DNA of 61,645 nucleotides from Bin87 sp964347975. GTDB taxonomy: Bacteria > Chloroflexota > Dehalococcoidia > Lucifugimonadales > UBA3495. Each line of letters begins with the position of its first letter. Positions within the stretch are counted from its first letter, which is position 1. Shown piece after piece: positions 1-9,012 of the stretch. The stretch covers positions 1 through 61,645 of the forward strand of contig CAYGAY010000020.1 of the NCBI GenBank assembly GCA_964347975.1, in the 5' to 3' direction. A model generated the notes under the pieces. The model saw only the letters and a program-made list of their open reading frames with translations, was not told where the DNA came from and searched no databases. The position numbers and the translations under genes are program-made.

Positions 1-1
1 C

Positions 2-1522
2 CCCCCCCCCGCATTTAGCAGGCTAAAATACAACCTTGCCGCGCCGGCGTTCAAGTTCGTATTCGCCGCGGCGCTCATAGCGCTGGCTTTTGCCGCTACC
101 TACACCTCGTCTGCGGAAGCCTTTTCCGAGCTTGACTTCCGGCAAATCGTTTTACTGGGCGCGGCGGTTAACGCCGTCCTGTTGATCGGCCCGGCCTTCC
201 TTCCCGTTCCAAAGGCCCTGGCCAACGCCGTCCTGACGCTGGTGACCCTGGCCAGCGTTACAACGGCGTACCTGATTCACACCGACCTTTACCTTGCCGG
301 GAACAAGGCGGTCTTCATCCTGATGTGCGCCGGGTGCGGCGCCGGGCTGTTCGTCGCTTTTCAGGTCATTGACCAACTGCGCTGGGGCGGCGCGGCGCTC
401 CCCGCGGCGGCGCTGCTGGCCCTGGCGGTTATTGCCGGCGGGCATCTGGCCGGCGGCCCGGCCCCGGTATCAGGCGACACGGCCAACATCCGGCACGTCG
501 CCTTTCAGGAAACGCCGAACCTGTACTTCGTCTCGTTCGAGTCCATGGCGCCGCGCCCCCTGCTCAATAAATACCTCGATCTCGAAACCACCGAGTTTCA
601 CGATTTGTTCGCGGCCGAATTCCGCCGCTTCCCCAATCTCTTTGCCAACTCCGCCGGAACCATCCACTCCCTCAATACGATTTTGGCGCTGGATACGGAC
701 GTATATGCCTCGCAGCTCGGCGAACTGCAGGAAAAGGGCTCTGAAGCCAACGCCTTCCTGTTCGCCGGCCAGAACCCAAGTCCATTGCTTGCCATCATCC
801 ACGAAAATGGCTACGAGACCACCACCATCTACGTCGACAACTACTTGGGCAAGCGCAAAGGACCCTACGTCGACCACTATATCACCCTCGAGAAAAACAC
901 GGTCTGCCATCTATTGGACCCCAACATACGAGAGTGGGCTTTCTGGCGCTACTGCCGCTTCTTTGACGGCAAATATGACCGGGACAACTGGCCTACCGTC
1001 GAGCAGATTACGAAAGTAAGCGCCAACGGCGGGCCGCAATTCGTGATGGCCCATTTGTATGTGCCGGGGCACGTCAACACCAGAACTTTCCGGTACGGCG
1101 ATACGGAGCAACTCGAAGAGTTCAAGGCCCGCTACGTTATGAAAAACGCCGAAGCCGCCCGCTACCTGGAACTAATCCTCCAACACCTGAAAGCAAATGA
1201 CCCCAATGCCATCCTGCTCGTGTACGGCGACCACGGCGTCTTACAGACTTACGAACTGAACTACAAAGACCATCCAGTTTTCGTTGTCCAAGACTATTAT
1301 GGCATTCTGGGCGGCGTCTATCCTCCCGACATATGCGCCGTCTGGTTCGACGCGGCGGCTGCCCAGGGCTACATGACCATCCTGGATGCCGTTCACGCCC
1401 TGCTTCGCTGCCTGTCCGGCGGGGAAAGCGCGCTTGTTGAGCCGCGGGAATATACGCGCCCCGGTTACGGCCCGGGTGCCTGGGACGCCAATCTCAACTA
1501 CAAGGATTTTCTGTATGAATGA
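2..1522 (+). CDS. Membrane-anchored sulfatase-like / alkaline phosphatase superfamily protein (5' partial)
   Basis: The reading frame is open from the first bases of the window, so the N-terminus is missing; 506 codons are visible. The first roughly 130 residues are hydrophobic with several likely membrane segments. The C-terminal two thirds look like a sulfatase / LTA-synthase-like hydrolase: a strand followed by NLYFVSFES near the usual metal-site start, a Ser/Thr-rich stretch where the nucleophile would lie, and LLVYGDHG, the typical second metal-binding loop. Such proteins usually cleave or transfer phosphate or sulfate esters on the outer face of the membrane. The exact substrate cannot be told. 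The stop overlaps the next small gene by 8 bases. The window begins with a run of ten C, which may be an assembly edge. Confidence 0.7.
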   Translation, partial: PPPAFSRLKYNLAAPAFKFVFAAALIALAFAATYTSSAEAFSELDFRQIVLLGAAVNAVLLIGPAFLPVPKALANAVLTLVTLASVTTAYLIHTDLYLAGNKAVFILMCAGCGAGLFVAFQVIDQLRWGGAALPAAALLALAVIAGGHLAGGPAPVSGDTANIRHVAFQETPNLYFVSFESMAPRPLLNKYLDLETTEFHDLFAAEFRRFPNLFANSAGTIHSLNTILALDTDVYASQLGELQEKGSEANAFLFAGQNPSPLLAIIHENGYETTTIYVDNYLGKRKGPYVDHYITLEKNTVCHLLDPNIREWAFWRYCRFFDGKYDRDNWPTVEQITKVSANGGPQFVMAHLYVPGHVNTRTFRYGDTEQLEEFKARYVMKNAEAARYLELILQHLKANDPNAILLVYGDHGVLQTYELNYKDHPVFVVQDYYGILGGVYPPDICAVWFDAAAAQGYMTILDAVHALLRCLSGGESALVEPREYTRPGYGPGAWDANLNYKDFLYE

Positions 1523-1712
1523 ACCAATAACGGTCATCCTGCTTTACATTGACCCCGGCGCCGCCGGCTTCATCATCGTCTCAGTGCTGGGCTTCCTGTC
1601 GGCCGCCGGGTACTTGGCGCGCGCCTATCTCATCCGAATGAAACGGTTTGTCTTCCGGCAGCCGGCGCCGCCGGAGGGAACGCCGGACCAGCCGGACACG
1701 CCGGTGGCATAG
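1515..1712 (+). CDS. Small single-span membrane protein, unknown function
   Basis: This is a 65-residue protein starting at an ATG that overlaps the end of the sulfatase-like gene, which suggests translational coupling. It has one hydrophobic segment at about residues 18-38, then a basic stretch (RMKRFVFR) and a Pro-rich tail. The positive residues after the helix suggest a cytosolic C-terminus. No family is recognised. It may be an accessory subunit of the preceding membrane hydrolase, but that rests only on position. The methyltransferase start follows one base after its stop. Confidence 0.5.
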   Translation: MNEPITVILLYIDPGAAGFIIVSVLGFLSAAGYLARAYLIRMKRFVFRQPAPPEGTPDQPDTPVA

Positions 1713-1713
1713 C

Positions 1714-3138
1714 ATGGCGAATCCGGCGCTGAGCGCGGACGGCGGGTCTTTCAAGGACCCGGCGGGTCGGGTGTACCGGCTGGCAACGGAGGCGGGCGAG
1801 AGCCGCATCCTGCGCGGGCTGAACGACGCGGCGGCGACGACGATGGCAAGGCTGCTGTCCGAGCCTTTCTTTCGCCGGCTGGTCGCCGATAGAGACGTGG
1901 TAAAGACCATGCTGCTGGACGACGCCGACCCAACGGCCCGTCGTGTGATGGCAGAAAGTTGGGCGGTGGTGGCGGAACACGATGCCGTACCTTTCGTCAC
2001 CCAGCCTTACGAGTGGCCCTTTGCGATGCTCAAAGACGCCGCGTTGCTGCAACTGCGCCTGCTGGAAACGAGCGTGCAGAACGGCTGGATACTCAAGGAC
2101 GCCACCCCGTTCAATATCCAGTGGATGGGAACGCGCCCGGTTTTCATCGACGTGCCGTCATTCGTTCCCTGGGAGGGCGGCGAATACTGGCCGGGCTATC
2201 GCCAGTTCTGCGCTACTTTCCTGACGCCGCTACTGCTGACCGCGCACTTGGGCATCCCGTTCCAGCCCCTGCTGCGCTCACGGCTGGAGGGCATCCCGCC
2301 GGAGGAGGCGGACCGATACTTCTACGGGCTGCGGCGTTTCAAACGGGGCGTGCTGTCCCATATCTGGTTTCCGGCGAGGGCTGAAGGCATCGTCCGCAAA
2401 CGCGCGGGCAAGGGGAGCGGCTCCCGGCGGCGACAGTCCCGAACGACGCTGCTGGCCCTGTTGGACAGCCTGCGGCGGCTCGTTGCCCGTTTGTCCTACG
2501 GGACGACGCGCTCGGACTGGTCTCAGTATGCCGGAACCCATTCCTACGACGATGCGGATTTCGCGCGGAAAAGAGACTTCGTGCTGCGGCACACCGCAGC
2601 GCACTGCCCCGGCCTGACTTGGGACTTGGGCGCGAACACCGGAGAATTCTCACGCCTCGCCGCGGGGCATTCGGGAACGGTCATCGCCGTGGACCGCGAC
2701 CAGGACGCCGTTGAGCTGCTGTATCGCCAGGTGAAAACGGACGGGCCGCAGAACATCGTCCCTCTGGTGATGGACTTGGCCAACCTCTCGCCGGGGCAGG
2801 GCTGGACCGGACGGGAACGCCCCGCTTTCGACCAGCGACGCAACCCGGATCTGGCGCTCTGCCTCGCCCTGGTGCACCATCTGCGGGTCTCCGCCAACAT
2901 CCCGTTGCCGCTGTTCCTGGATTGGCTGCACGGCCTGAACGCGACGGTCATTCTGGAGTTCGTCGGGCGCGACGATGAAATGTTCCAAAAGCTCCTGGAG
3001 AACAAGCGAGAGGACTATGCGGACTACAATGCCGCCAGCTTTGAGCGCGAAGTCCGAGCGCGCTTCTCCGTGTGCGACCGGCTACAACTTAAGGATGGCG
3101 CGCGGGAATTATTATTGCTGGAACCCCTCCCGCGTTAG
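1714..3138 (+). CDS. Class I SAM-dependent methyltransferase with N-terminal kinase-like region
   Basis: The protein has 474 residues. The C-terminal half carries a SAM-binding motif I, DLGANTGEFS, followed by an acidic strand end (VIAVDRD) as expected for a Rossmann methyltransferase. The N-terminal half contains LKDATPFNIQ followed by VFIDVPSF, which resembles the catalytic and metal loops of small-molecule or LPS kinases, so the protein may be a fused or kinase-derived modifier of a surface molecule. The start at 1714 is one base after the previous stop, and the three genes look like one operon. Its stop overlaps the convergent CoA-transferase by four bases. Substrate unknown. Confidence 0.7.
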   Translation: MANPALSADGGSFKDPAGRVYRLATEAGESRILRGLNDAAATTMARLLSEPFFRRLVADRDVVKTMLLDDADPTARRVMAESWAVVAEHDAVPFVTQPYEWPFAMLKDAALLQLRLLETSVQNGWILKDATPFNIQWMGTRPVFIDVPSFVPWEGGEYWPGYRQFCATFLTPLLLTAHLGIPFQPLLRSRLEGIPPEEADRYFYGLRRFKRGVLSHIWFPARAEGIVRKRAGKGSGSRRRQSRTTLLALLDSLRRLVARLSYGTTRSDWSQYAGTHSYDDADFARKRDFVLRHTAAHCPGLTWDLGANTGEFSRLAAGHSGTVIAVDRDQDAVELLYRQVKTDGPQNIVPLVMDLANLSPGQGWTGRERPAFDQRRNPDLALCLALVHHLRVSANIPLPLFLDWLHGLNATVILEFVGRDDEMFQKLLENKREDYADYNAASFEREVRARFSVCDRLQLKDGARELLLLEPLPR

Positions 3139-4403
3139 AGGATTACTCCATCATTTCGCCAGTGGTCGAGGTCAGCGGATTCATACCCCAGCTCCGCCAG
3201 CACCTCATCAGTATGCTCTCCCAACGCCGGCAGGTTCCCCGGTTGCAGCGGGGTCTGGGTGAAAGTCGCCGGGGGGCCGGCCATGCGGACTGTGCCCAGG
3301 TCGCGATGCTGTACGTCGATGGCCAGGTTGTTTGCCGCCACCTGGGGATGCTCAAAGAGTTCTTCCACGAACCGCACCGGGCCGGCGGGGACGCCGGCGG
3401 CGTCCAGCAAGTCCAGCCATTCGGCGTTGGTTTTAGCGCGGAATATGGCTTCCGCGTCGGTCATCAATTGCGCGCCGAACTCGGCGGCTTCCGGAGAGTA
3501 CTGGTCATAGCCTTCGTCAAAGCGGATGTCTTGCAGGCCGATTACGTCCAGCAGTTTCAGACGCAACGCCGCGTTGAGACAGCCTACCACCAACATACCG
3601 TCGGCGGTCTGGTAGAACCGATAGTAGATGTTGCCCGGCGACTGGAAATGCTGGGCCTCATAGACGGACAGCAATTCGGGATAGGGAGTTCCGGCGGCGC
3701 GCATGGCGTCCACGGATTCGCGGATTTGAGCGTGGGGTTCCCGGTCAATGTCGTCGATGCGGACGAAACGCATTCCCAGCATCAGCAGGCCGGTTCCCAG
3801 CAGGGACGCCTCCAGCTTCTGGCCCTGGCCGCCGTTGCGTTCCCGGGCGAACAGCGCGCCGCAGACGGCCCACGCCTGGGCCAGCCCGCAGGCGGTGTCC
3901 ACCAGAGGGCTGGACACGATGTGCTGGGGCACGCCGCCGGCGATCTTGCCCTCGGCGGTGGCGATGCCGGACATGGCCTGAATGATGATGTCATAACCGG
4001 GACGGTAAGCATCCGGCCCGTTATTTCCGAAAGCCGAACCTTCGCAGTAGATGATGGCCGGGTTGATGGCCGCCAGCGTCTCGTAATCGATGCCCAGCCG
4101 TCCGGCCACGTCGGGGCGGTTGTTGGCGAGGACGACGTCGGCCTGGGCGGTGAGACGGCGCACGACGTCGGCCGCGTCCGGTTTGGTGAGGTTCAGGGTC
4201 ATGGAACGCTTGCCCCGGTTGTAGGCCATGAAGGGCCGGCCGTCGGTGGGGATGACCGCCTGGGCATACCGCCAGAGGTCGCCCCAGGGCGGTTCCACTT
4301 TGACAACATTGGCGCCCATATCGGCCAGCAGCATACCGGCGGTGGGTGTGGCGATCATCGTGGAAAACTCCACGACGTTGATCCCTTCTAAAGGGCCGGG
4401 CAT
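3135..4403 (-). CDS. CaiB/BaiF family CoA-transferase
   Basis: The protein has 422 residues, the usual length for family III CoA-transferases, which move CoA between carboxylic acids in the cytosol. The N-terminus has the typical opening (GINVVEFSTMIATPTAGM), then ADMGANVVKVEPP, and the family's substrate-domain motif LNLTKPD. The catalytic Asp of the family is expected in the central part, which is intact. The ATG at 4403 is preceded by GGAG at good spacing. This is one of three CaiB-type genes in the window. Substrate cannot be assigned. Confidence 0.88.
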   Translation of the reverse strand: MPGPLEGINVVEFSTMIATPTAGMLLADMGANVVKVEPPWGDLWRYAQAVIPTDGRPFMAYNRGKRSMTLNLTKPDAADVVRRLTAQADVVLANNRPDVAGRLGIDYETLAAINPAIIYCEGSAFGNNGPDAYRPGYDIIIQAMSGIATAEGKIAGGVPQHIVSSPLVDTACGLAQAWAVCGALFARERNGGQGQKLEASLLGTGLLMLGMRFVRIDDIDREPHAQIRESVDAMRAAGTPYPELLSVYEAQHFQSPGNIYYRFYQTADGMLVVGCLNAALRLKLLDVIGLQDIRFDEGYDQYSPEAAEFGAQLMTDAEAIFRAKTNAEWLDLLDAAGVPAGPVRFVEELFEHPQVAANNLAIDVQHRDLGTVRMAGPPATFTQTPLQPGNLPALGEHTDEVLAELGYESADLDHWRNDGVIL

Positions 4404-4451
4404 GGCGTTACTCCGAGCCAGTTGAGTGCTGGCCGATTATAGCATCGCCGA

Positions 4452-5795
4452 TTAGCCAAACCGGAAATGCTCCGGCCCCAACCGCAGGGCGTCAGCCGGG
4501 ATCATTGCGGCCAGTTCCGCCGGGGAATAGCCGTGACTCGCGGGTTCGCCATCCAGCCAGTGCAAGGCGGCGGCGGCCCGCTCCATCGGAACGCCCTTGG
4601 CCTGAACCAGGACACGAAAATTTCCCAGTCCGTACGGTCGAGCCAGATGGGTCAGCCCGGTCAGCCATTCGCGCCCGTTGTCCGTTCCGGAGGCGACCGG
4701 TTCCGGCAAGGAGTCCGGCGACAGGCCGTTCGGTCCGAGAGGCAGGGTGATCCAGCCGCTACCGGGTTGGTCCGGCGCAGGGTGATTCCGCCGGATCGCC
4801 TGTAGTCCGAGGCGCGAGAGGTAAGCCCCCTGGGCAATGTTGCCTACAGTGACCAGACCGGCGCTTTCACCGGCCACCCTGGCCGACGTGAAATCTACCT
4901 GGGCCGTGATGTCCTGCCGGCCGGTTTCCTCCAGAGGCGAATCAGTCTGCCGATGCGCGCGGTAGGTAACCAATGTCCCCTGAGGCCGCTGTTCCGGGTC
5001 GTACAGGTCGGCGGAGCTGCGTCCGTAGTCGATGGTCAGTACGAATCCTGTGTCCAATACCGCCGCCGCCGACAACGCCCAGTCCTCCAGCAACAGGCAG
5101 ATTTCCGCAGTCTGGCCGTCGGCCAATTCTATGTCGAGTTCCGCTAACCGGCGCTCCAGCAACGGTGTGGACGGTTCGCGGGCCCACTCCACAAACCGCC
5201 CTTCGTAGCCGTCGGCCACGTCAGGCTCTACGTCCACGTAGAGTTCGCGCAACCGGCCTCTGTCCATTAGCACCCGATGGACCGGCAGGGCGTCCAACAA
5301 CTCGTTGGAAATGACACAGCCGATGCCGCCGCGAAGGGGCAAGCGCAGGGCGTTGGCCGCGATGCGTTGCGCCCGGGGTTCGCCCCGCTCCCATCCAGCG
5401 ATTGGGCGTAAATCGCAGGCGACGTAACGGACGGTCTCGTAAAAATCGTCGGGCAGGCCGGCAGCAGCGGTCAGTATGTCGCGGCATAGCAGGCCGTTGC
5501 CGGCGCCCGCCTCGACTACGGTGAAGGGCCATGGCCGATCCAGCAGCGTCCAGACGTGAAACAGGTACACGGCCAGCAGCGCGCCAAAGGCCGGATGCAC
5601 TTGCGGGCTGGTGTAGTAGTCGGCTGCGGCGATATGGCGGGAATAATACCCGCCGGGGCCGTACAGCGCCCGCGCCATGTATTCCGAGAAGGTGATGGGC
5701 CCGTGGCGCGCGATTTGACGGCGAATGGCACGCTCCGCCGCCGTGGGAACGGCCGGCGGGGGATTGCCACGGCACTGCGCTCCCCGCAATGACAA
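4452..5795 (-). CDS. MidA/NDUFAF7-type SAM-dependent methyltransferase (COG1565)
   Basis: About 447 residues. The N-terminal region has the family signature ITFSEYMARALYGPGGYYS, followed by the SAM-binding motif VVEAGAGNGLLCRDIL and a later ISNELLDALPVHR, which is the conserved ELLDA.P block of this family. Relatives methylate an arginine of a respiratory complex I subunit in mitochondria; the bacterial target is unclear. The start is uncertain: the only in-frame start codons before the conserved region are TTGs lying inside a dispersed repeat (5761-5794), so the first about 15 residues are repeat-encoded. The next ATG (residue 41) would cut the conserved N-terminus. Confidence 0.8.
   Translation of the reverse strand: MSLRGAQCRGNPPPAVPTAAERAIRRQIARHGPITFSEYMARALYGPGGYYSRHIAAADYYTSPQVHPAFGALLAVYLFHVWTLLDRPWPFTVVEAGAGNGLLCRDILTAAAGLPDDFYETVRYVACDLRPIAGWERGEPRAQRIAANALRLPLRGGIGCVISNELLDALPVHRVLMDRGRLRELYVDVEPDVADGYEGRFVEWAREPSTPLLERRLAELDIELADGQTAEICLLLEDWALSAAAVLDTGFVLTIDYGRSSADLYDPEQRPQGTLVTYRAHRQTDSPLEETGRQDITAQVDFTSARVAGESAGLVTVGNIAQGAYLSRLGLQAIRRNHPAPDQPGSGWITLPLGPNGLSPDSLPEPVASGTDNGREWLTGLTHLARPYGLGNFRVLVQAKGVPMERAAAALHWLDGEPASHGYSPAELAAMIPADALRLGPEHFRFG
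5761..5794. repeat. Short dispersed repeat overlapping the start of the MidA-like gene
   Basis: The plus strand reads GGATTGCCACG followed by CTGCGCTC and GCAATGACA, closely matching the right arm of the inverted-repeat element at 37670-37779, with two 3-base insertions. It is probably a half copy of the same element family. On the minus strand it supplies the TTG start and first residues of the MidA-like gene. Confidence 0.6.
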
Positions 5796-5807
5796 CGCGA
5801 AACCCGT

Positions 5808-6164
5808 TCAGCGGTACATCGGCTTGAAGAAGCTGTGCAGGAAGTTATTGCGGTGCGCCCACGAGTGGGCCCGTTTGAGCACGGCATTGGGTATGGGTTC
5901 GGCGCGTCGATGGGTGATGCGCAAGGTCTCGTATTCGGCCAACTCCGGCGGGGCGTCGGCAGTGTAGAGCAGTTCGCAGCCCTCGCCTTCGGCGTAGAGT
6001 TTCAAACTGTCGAATCCCTTCACTCGCCGTCCCGGGGTCTGATAGACGTAAAACTCGGTGCTGCCGATCAGTTCGTCGAAGTGGTCGTTGCCGTTGCCGC
6101 GACCTCCGCCCTGACGGATTTGGTCGCGTCCAATGCCGTAGTTTCTCAGGCTTCTATGCTGCAT
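5808..6164 (-). CDS. Hypothetical protein, 118 residues
   Basis: This is an open frame with an ATG start, 12 bases upstream of the MidA-like gene on the same strand. The N-terminus is Gly/Arg/Asn rich (QGGGRGNGND) and the rest is a mixed alpha/beta sequence ending in HSFFKPMYR. An in-frame stop lies close upstream of the ATG, so it is not obviously the tail of a longer gene. I do not recognise the family. It could be a small cytosolic protein or a remnant. The adjacent genes give no clear functional link. Confidence 0.4.
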   Translation of the reverse strand: MQHRSLRNYGIGRDQIRQGGGRGNGNDHFDELIGSTEFYVYQTPGRRVKGFDSLKLYAEGEGCELLYTADAPPELAEYETLRITHRRAEPIPNAVLKRAHSWAHRNNFLHSFFKPMYR

Positions 6165-6214
6165 GATGGCGTCGCCACGTTACCGGTTATTGGTGTTTAT
6201 CACAGAGATGGGGG

Positions 6215-6523
6215 TCAGCTTTCGCGCAACAATCCCGGCCTGATGGTATTGTTCCAGTCGCTGTCAGCACCGCGGGTTCTGATCTCATTGACCAAGTCTG
6301 CCAGGTCCGGGCCGTGGCAAAGTTTCAAGTCTTCATAGGTTTGTCGCCCGGCGAGGACGCGGATGGCGTCACGCAGGTTGTCCACGTAGGCCACGGCGGC
6401 GCGCCCGGCAGCCAGGGCGTCATGGCGAACCCTGATGTTTTCCAACTGCTCGACCCAGTCGATTTGCCGCGCAACCTGCTCAAAGGGTTCTTCGGGATCC
6501 GGTTGGTGTGTTGTCGTGGTCAT
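6215..6523 (-). CDS. Hypothetical helical protein, 102 residues
   Basis: Two in-frame ATGs exist, at 6538 and 6523. The second is chosen because GGAGG sits eight bases before it. The sequence is acidic and mostly helical, with a possible amphipathic region around EQVARQIDWVEQLENIRVRH. No signal peptide or membrane segment is seen, and no family is recognised. It lies between the SMP-30 gene and another unknown gene on the same strand. Confidence 0.45.
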   Translation of the reverse strand: MTTTTHQPDPEEPFEQVARQIDWVEQLENIRVRHDALAAGRAAVAYVDNLRDAIRVLAGRQTYEDLKLCHGPDLADLVNEIRTRGADSDWNNTIRPGLLRES

Positions 6524-6565
6524 TGAAAGGGCCTCCATATCCGAGGGTCTGCATCCGTGTTGTGG

Positions 6566-7477
6566 TTATGGATAAATGGCCCAACCCACCCGGTCGGTTT
6601 TCGCATGGAAGAAATGGCCGTCGGTGGACGTTACGAACACGTCGGTCAAGTCGGGACCGCCGAAACAGACGTTGGTGGGTCGGGTGGCAGCAACAGGATG
6701 GGTTTCAATGACGCGGCCGGTTGGTGAGAAAACATAGAGCATGGGGCCGGGGCCGCCGGTGGGCCAACCGGCGGTGGCGATGATGTTGCCATCAGCGTCC
6801 AGGCACATACCGTCGATACCGCGGTGGACCCGGCTGGCGTCGCGTCCGAAGGTGTGAAGCGTGGTGTAGGCGCCCAGGGAGCCATCGGCCTTGATAGGAT
6901 AGGCGCGCAGCTCCCGGTCAATGTCGATGCGGTCGCTGTTGCTCTCCGCCACGTAAAGGGTGTTGCCATCAGGGGATACCAAAATCCCATTGGGCATGGT
7001 GGTGTCGTAGGTGGAGCGTATGGTCCGATAGGAACCATCCTCCTGCGGGACGGCGCACAGCACCGATCGGTGGTCCAGCTGTTCCACTTCATGAGGGTCA
7101 ATGTTGCCGGCGTTCCAGGGGTTGGTGAACCAGATGCGACCCTGAACGTCGATGGCAAGGTCGTTGGGCGTGTTGAGCGGCACACCGTCGAGATTGTCAA
7201 CAACGGTCACCATGGCGCCATCGGGGTCGAACCGCACAATGGCGCGCCCGTTCTGGCAGCACCCGAAGAGTCGGCCCTGGGCATCAAAGGCCAGTCCGTT
7301 GGTGCGGTTGGTATTCTCCCGGTACACGGAGAACTCCCCTGATCCGGGGTGATAGGAGTAGATGCGACCGGCGTGGATATGCGTGAACAGCACCACCTCG
7401 CCGTTCCAGGCCGGGCCTTCGGTGATTCCTCCCGGCGGGTCTTCAAAACGGTTGAGCAGGCTGAAGCACCACGACAT
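6566..7477 (-). CDS. SMP-30/gluconolactonase/LRE family hydrolase
   Basis: The protein has 303 residues and forms a six-bladed beta-propeller by family knowledge. Visible signatures are ITEGPAW near the N-terminus (metal-ligand Glu), NRTNGLAFD, NTPNDLAIDVQGRIWFTNP (the conserved Asn-Asp of the metal site) and PNGILVSPDG.TLYVAES. Relatives are calcium- or zinc-dependent lactonases acting on sugar lactones or organophosphates. The ATG at 7477 has AGGAG upstream. It is divergent from moeA across a roughly 290-base gap. Confidence 0.88.
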   Translation of the reverse strand: MSWCFSLLNRFEDPPGGITEGPAWNGEVVLFTHIHAGRIYSYHPGSGEFSVYRENTNRTNGLAFDAQGRLFGCCQNGRAIVRFDPDGAMVTVVDNLDGVPLNTPNDLAIDVQGRIWFTNPWNAGNIDPHEVEQLDHRSVLCAVPQEDGSYRTIRSTYDTTMPNGILVSPDGNTLYVAESNSDRIDIDRELRAYPIKADGSLGAYTTLHTFGRDASRVHRGIDGMCLDADGNIIATAGWPTGGPGPMLYVFSPTGRVIETHPVAATRPTNVCFGGPDLTDVFVTSTDGHFFHAKTDRVGWAIYP

Positions 7478-7728
7478 ATCGACAATCTCCTGTCACACAA
7501 GGGCAAACATTGTTTCCCCAGAGATGTTGCGCCCACCGGGGCACGGTGGCGATTGTAGCAGGCGGTGATGGGCAGCGGCAACGGCGCAGCTGCGGTGGTG
7601 GGCAGTGGTTGTTTGGGTGGATGGCTCCTTTGCAGTTTGGATGGGGAAGGCAGGATTTCACTGCGTTGTCAGCATACGGCCGGTGGGGTACGCAACCATT
7701 TTCCCTACTTTGCTCATGCCAACGGGTT

Positions 7729-7757
7729 TTGACAATCAGTTAGCCGCCCGCTAGCAT
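7729..7757 (+). promoter_or_regulatory. Sigma-70-type promoter for the moeA-glycan operon
   Basis: A perfect -35 TTGACA at 7729-7734 is followed after 17 bases by TAGCAT at 7752-7757. The expected transcription start is only a few bases before the ATG at 7768, and no Shine-Dalgarno sequence is present there, so the transcript is probably leaderless. The rest of the 7478-7728 gap shows no gene or recognised riboswitch. Confidence 0.6.
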
Positions 7758-7767
7758 CGCCATTGCC

Positions 7768-9009
7768 ATGCCGGAGTTTTTCAACGTCTTGCCTCCCGCC
7801 GATGCGTTGGCGCTACTGCTGGATCGCCTCCCGCCAGAACCCGCGGTGGGCGTTTCCCTGGTTCCGACGCCGGATTCTCTCGGTCGGGTCACCGCTGAAG
7901 CGGTTCTTGCTCCCGAAGCGCTGCCGCTGTTTCCTCGTTCCGTGATGGACGGTTACAGCCTGCGCGCTGCCGACACTTTCGGCGCCAGCGACGGCCTGCC
8001 GGCTTGGTTCACCGTGACCGGAGAGGTGCCAATGGGTCGTGGGCCGAATTTTTCGGTGGGCGTGGGAGAAGCCGCCGTCGCCTATACCGGCGGGATGTTG
8101 GCCGGAAACGCAGACGCCGTGGTGATGGTTGAAAATACCCAGTACATCGACGCCGACACCATTGAAGTAATGCGCCCGGTCGCGCCCGGCGAAAATGTGG
8201 CTCAACCCGGTGAGGATGTCGAGGCAGGAAACGTTGTCTTACCTGCCGGCCACGTGATACGCCCCCAGGACGTCGGAGCTTTGCTGGCAGTGGGGCTTAC
8301 GCAAGTTTCGGTGGCAGACCGACCCCACGTGGGCATCCTGTCAATGGGCGACGAAATCGTGCCGCCGCCCACGGCGCCCGGCCCGGGACAGGTTCGGGAC
8401 ATCAACACCTACTCGGTGGCCGCACAGGTGGCCGCCTGGGGGGGAATTCCGGTCCCGCTGGCGCTGGTGGGCGATGACTACGAAGAACAACTGGACGCGG
8501 CCCGGCGGGGTTTTGCCGACTCCGACATCCTGGTATTGTCGGCCGGCAGTTCGGTCAGCGCCCGAGACCGCACGGTGGACATAGTATCCGCCTTGGGTGA
8601 ACCCGGGCCGCTGGTTCATGGCCTGGCCCTGCGACCCGGAAAGCCGGCGATCGTGGGTCTATGTGATGACAAGCCGGTAATTGGATTGCCGGGGAATCCG
8701 GTGTCCGCAATGGTGGTCAGCCACTTGCTCGTCCGACCGACGCTTTACCGGCTCATGGGTTGTGTTAGTCCGCCACCCGATCCGGTACGCGCCGCCACCT
8801 TAGGCCAGGACATACCATCCGCTCCGGGCAGAGAGGACTATGTGCCCGTTCAGCTAACCGCGGACGGCAACGGCACGCCGACCGCGCATCCGGTATGGGG
8901 CAAAAGTGGCCTGATATTCACCCTGGTGAAGGCGGACGGCATCGTGCGAGTGCCCCCGGACGCCAGCGGCATATATGCCGGAGAACAGGTGTCGGTGCGG
9001 GGTTTTTAG
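7768..9009 (+). CDS. moeA: Molybdopterin molybdotransferase MoeA
   Basis: The protein has 413 residues, the family length. It would insert molybdate into adenylylated molybdopterin to complete molybdenum cofactor in the cytosol. Visible are PRSVMDGYSLRA (substrate loop with conserved Asp), VAYTGGMLAGNADAVVMVE, the MPT-binding domain segment VGILSMGDEI and RPGKPAIVGL...VIGLPGNPVSAM near the C-terminus. The usual GGVSVGD motif is altered to SAGSSVSARD, as in other bacterial MoeA variants. The gene is followed after three bases by a second moeA. Confidence 0.92.
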   Translation: MPEFFNVLPPADALALLLDRLPPEPAVGVSLVPTPDSLGRVTAEAVLAPEALPLFPRSVMDGYSLRAADTFGASDGLPAWFTVTGEVPMGRGPNFSVGVGEAAVAYTGGMLAGNADAVVMVENTQYIDADTIEVMRPVAPGENVAQPGEDVEAGNVVLPAGHVIRPQDVGALLAVGLTQVSVADRPHVGILSMGDEIVPPPTAPGPGQVRDINTYSVAAQVAAWGGIPVPLALVGDDYEEQLDAARRGFADSDILVLSAGSSVSARDRTVDIVSALGEPGPLVHGLALRPGKPAIVGLCDDKPVIGLPGNPVSAMVVSHLLVRPTLYRLMGCVSPPPDPVRAATLGQDIPSAPGREDYVPVQLTADGNGTPTAHPVWGKSGLIFTLVKADGIVRVPPDASGIYAGEQVSVRGF

Positions 9010-9012
9010 AGC

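Noticed and set aside
1..10. Run of ten C as a biological feature
   Set aside because: It lies at the very edge of the window and is more likely an assembly or trimming effect; it reads as three Pro codons of the partial gene.
3162..4391. Long antisense frames (here 409 codons opposite the CoA-transferase; also 34683-35951 and 48077-49531)
   Set aside because: They mirror strongly biased high-GC genes, have no family similarity and no ribosome binding site.
7478..7728. Moco-type riboswitch before moeA
   Set aside because: The predicted transcript starts within a few bases of the ATG, leaving no room for a leader; no conserved structure was seen.
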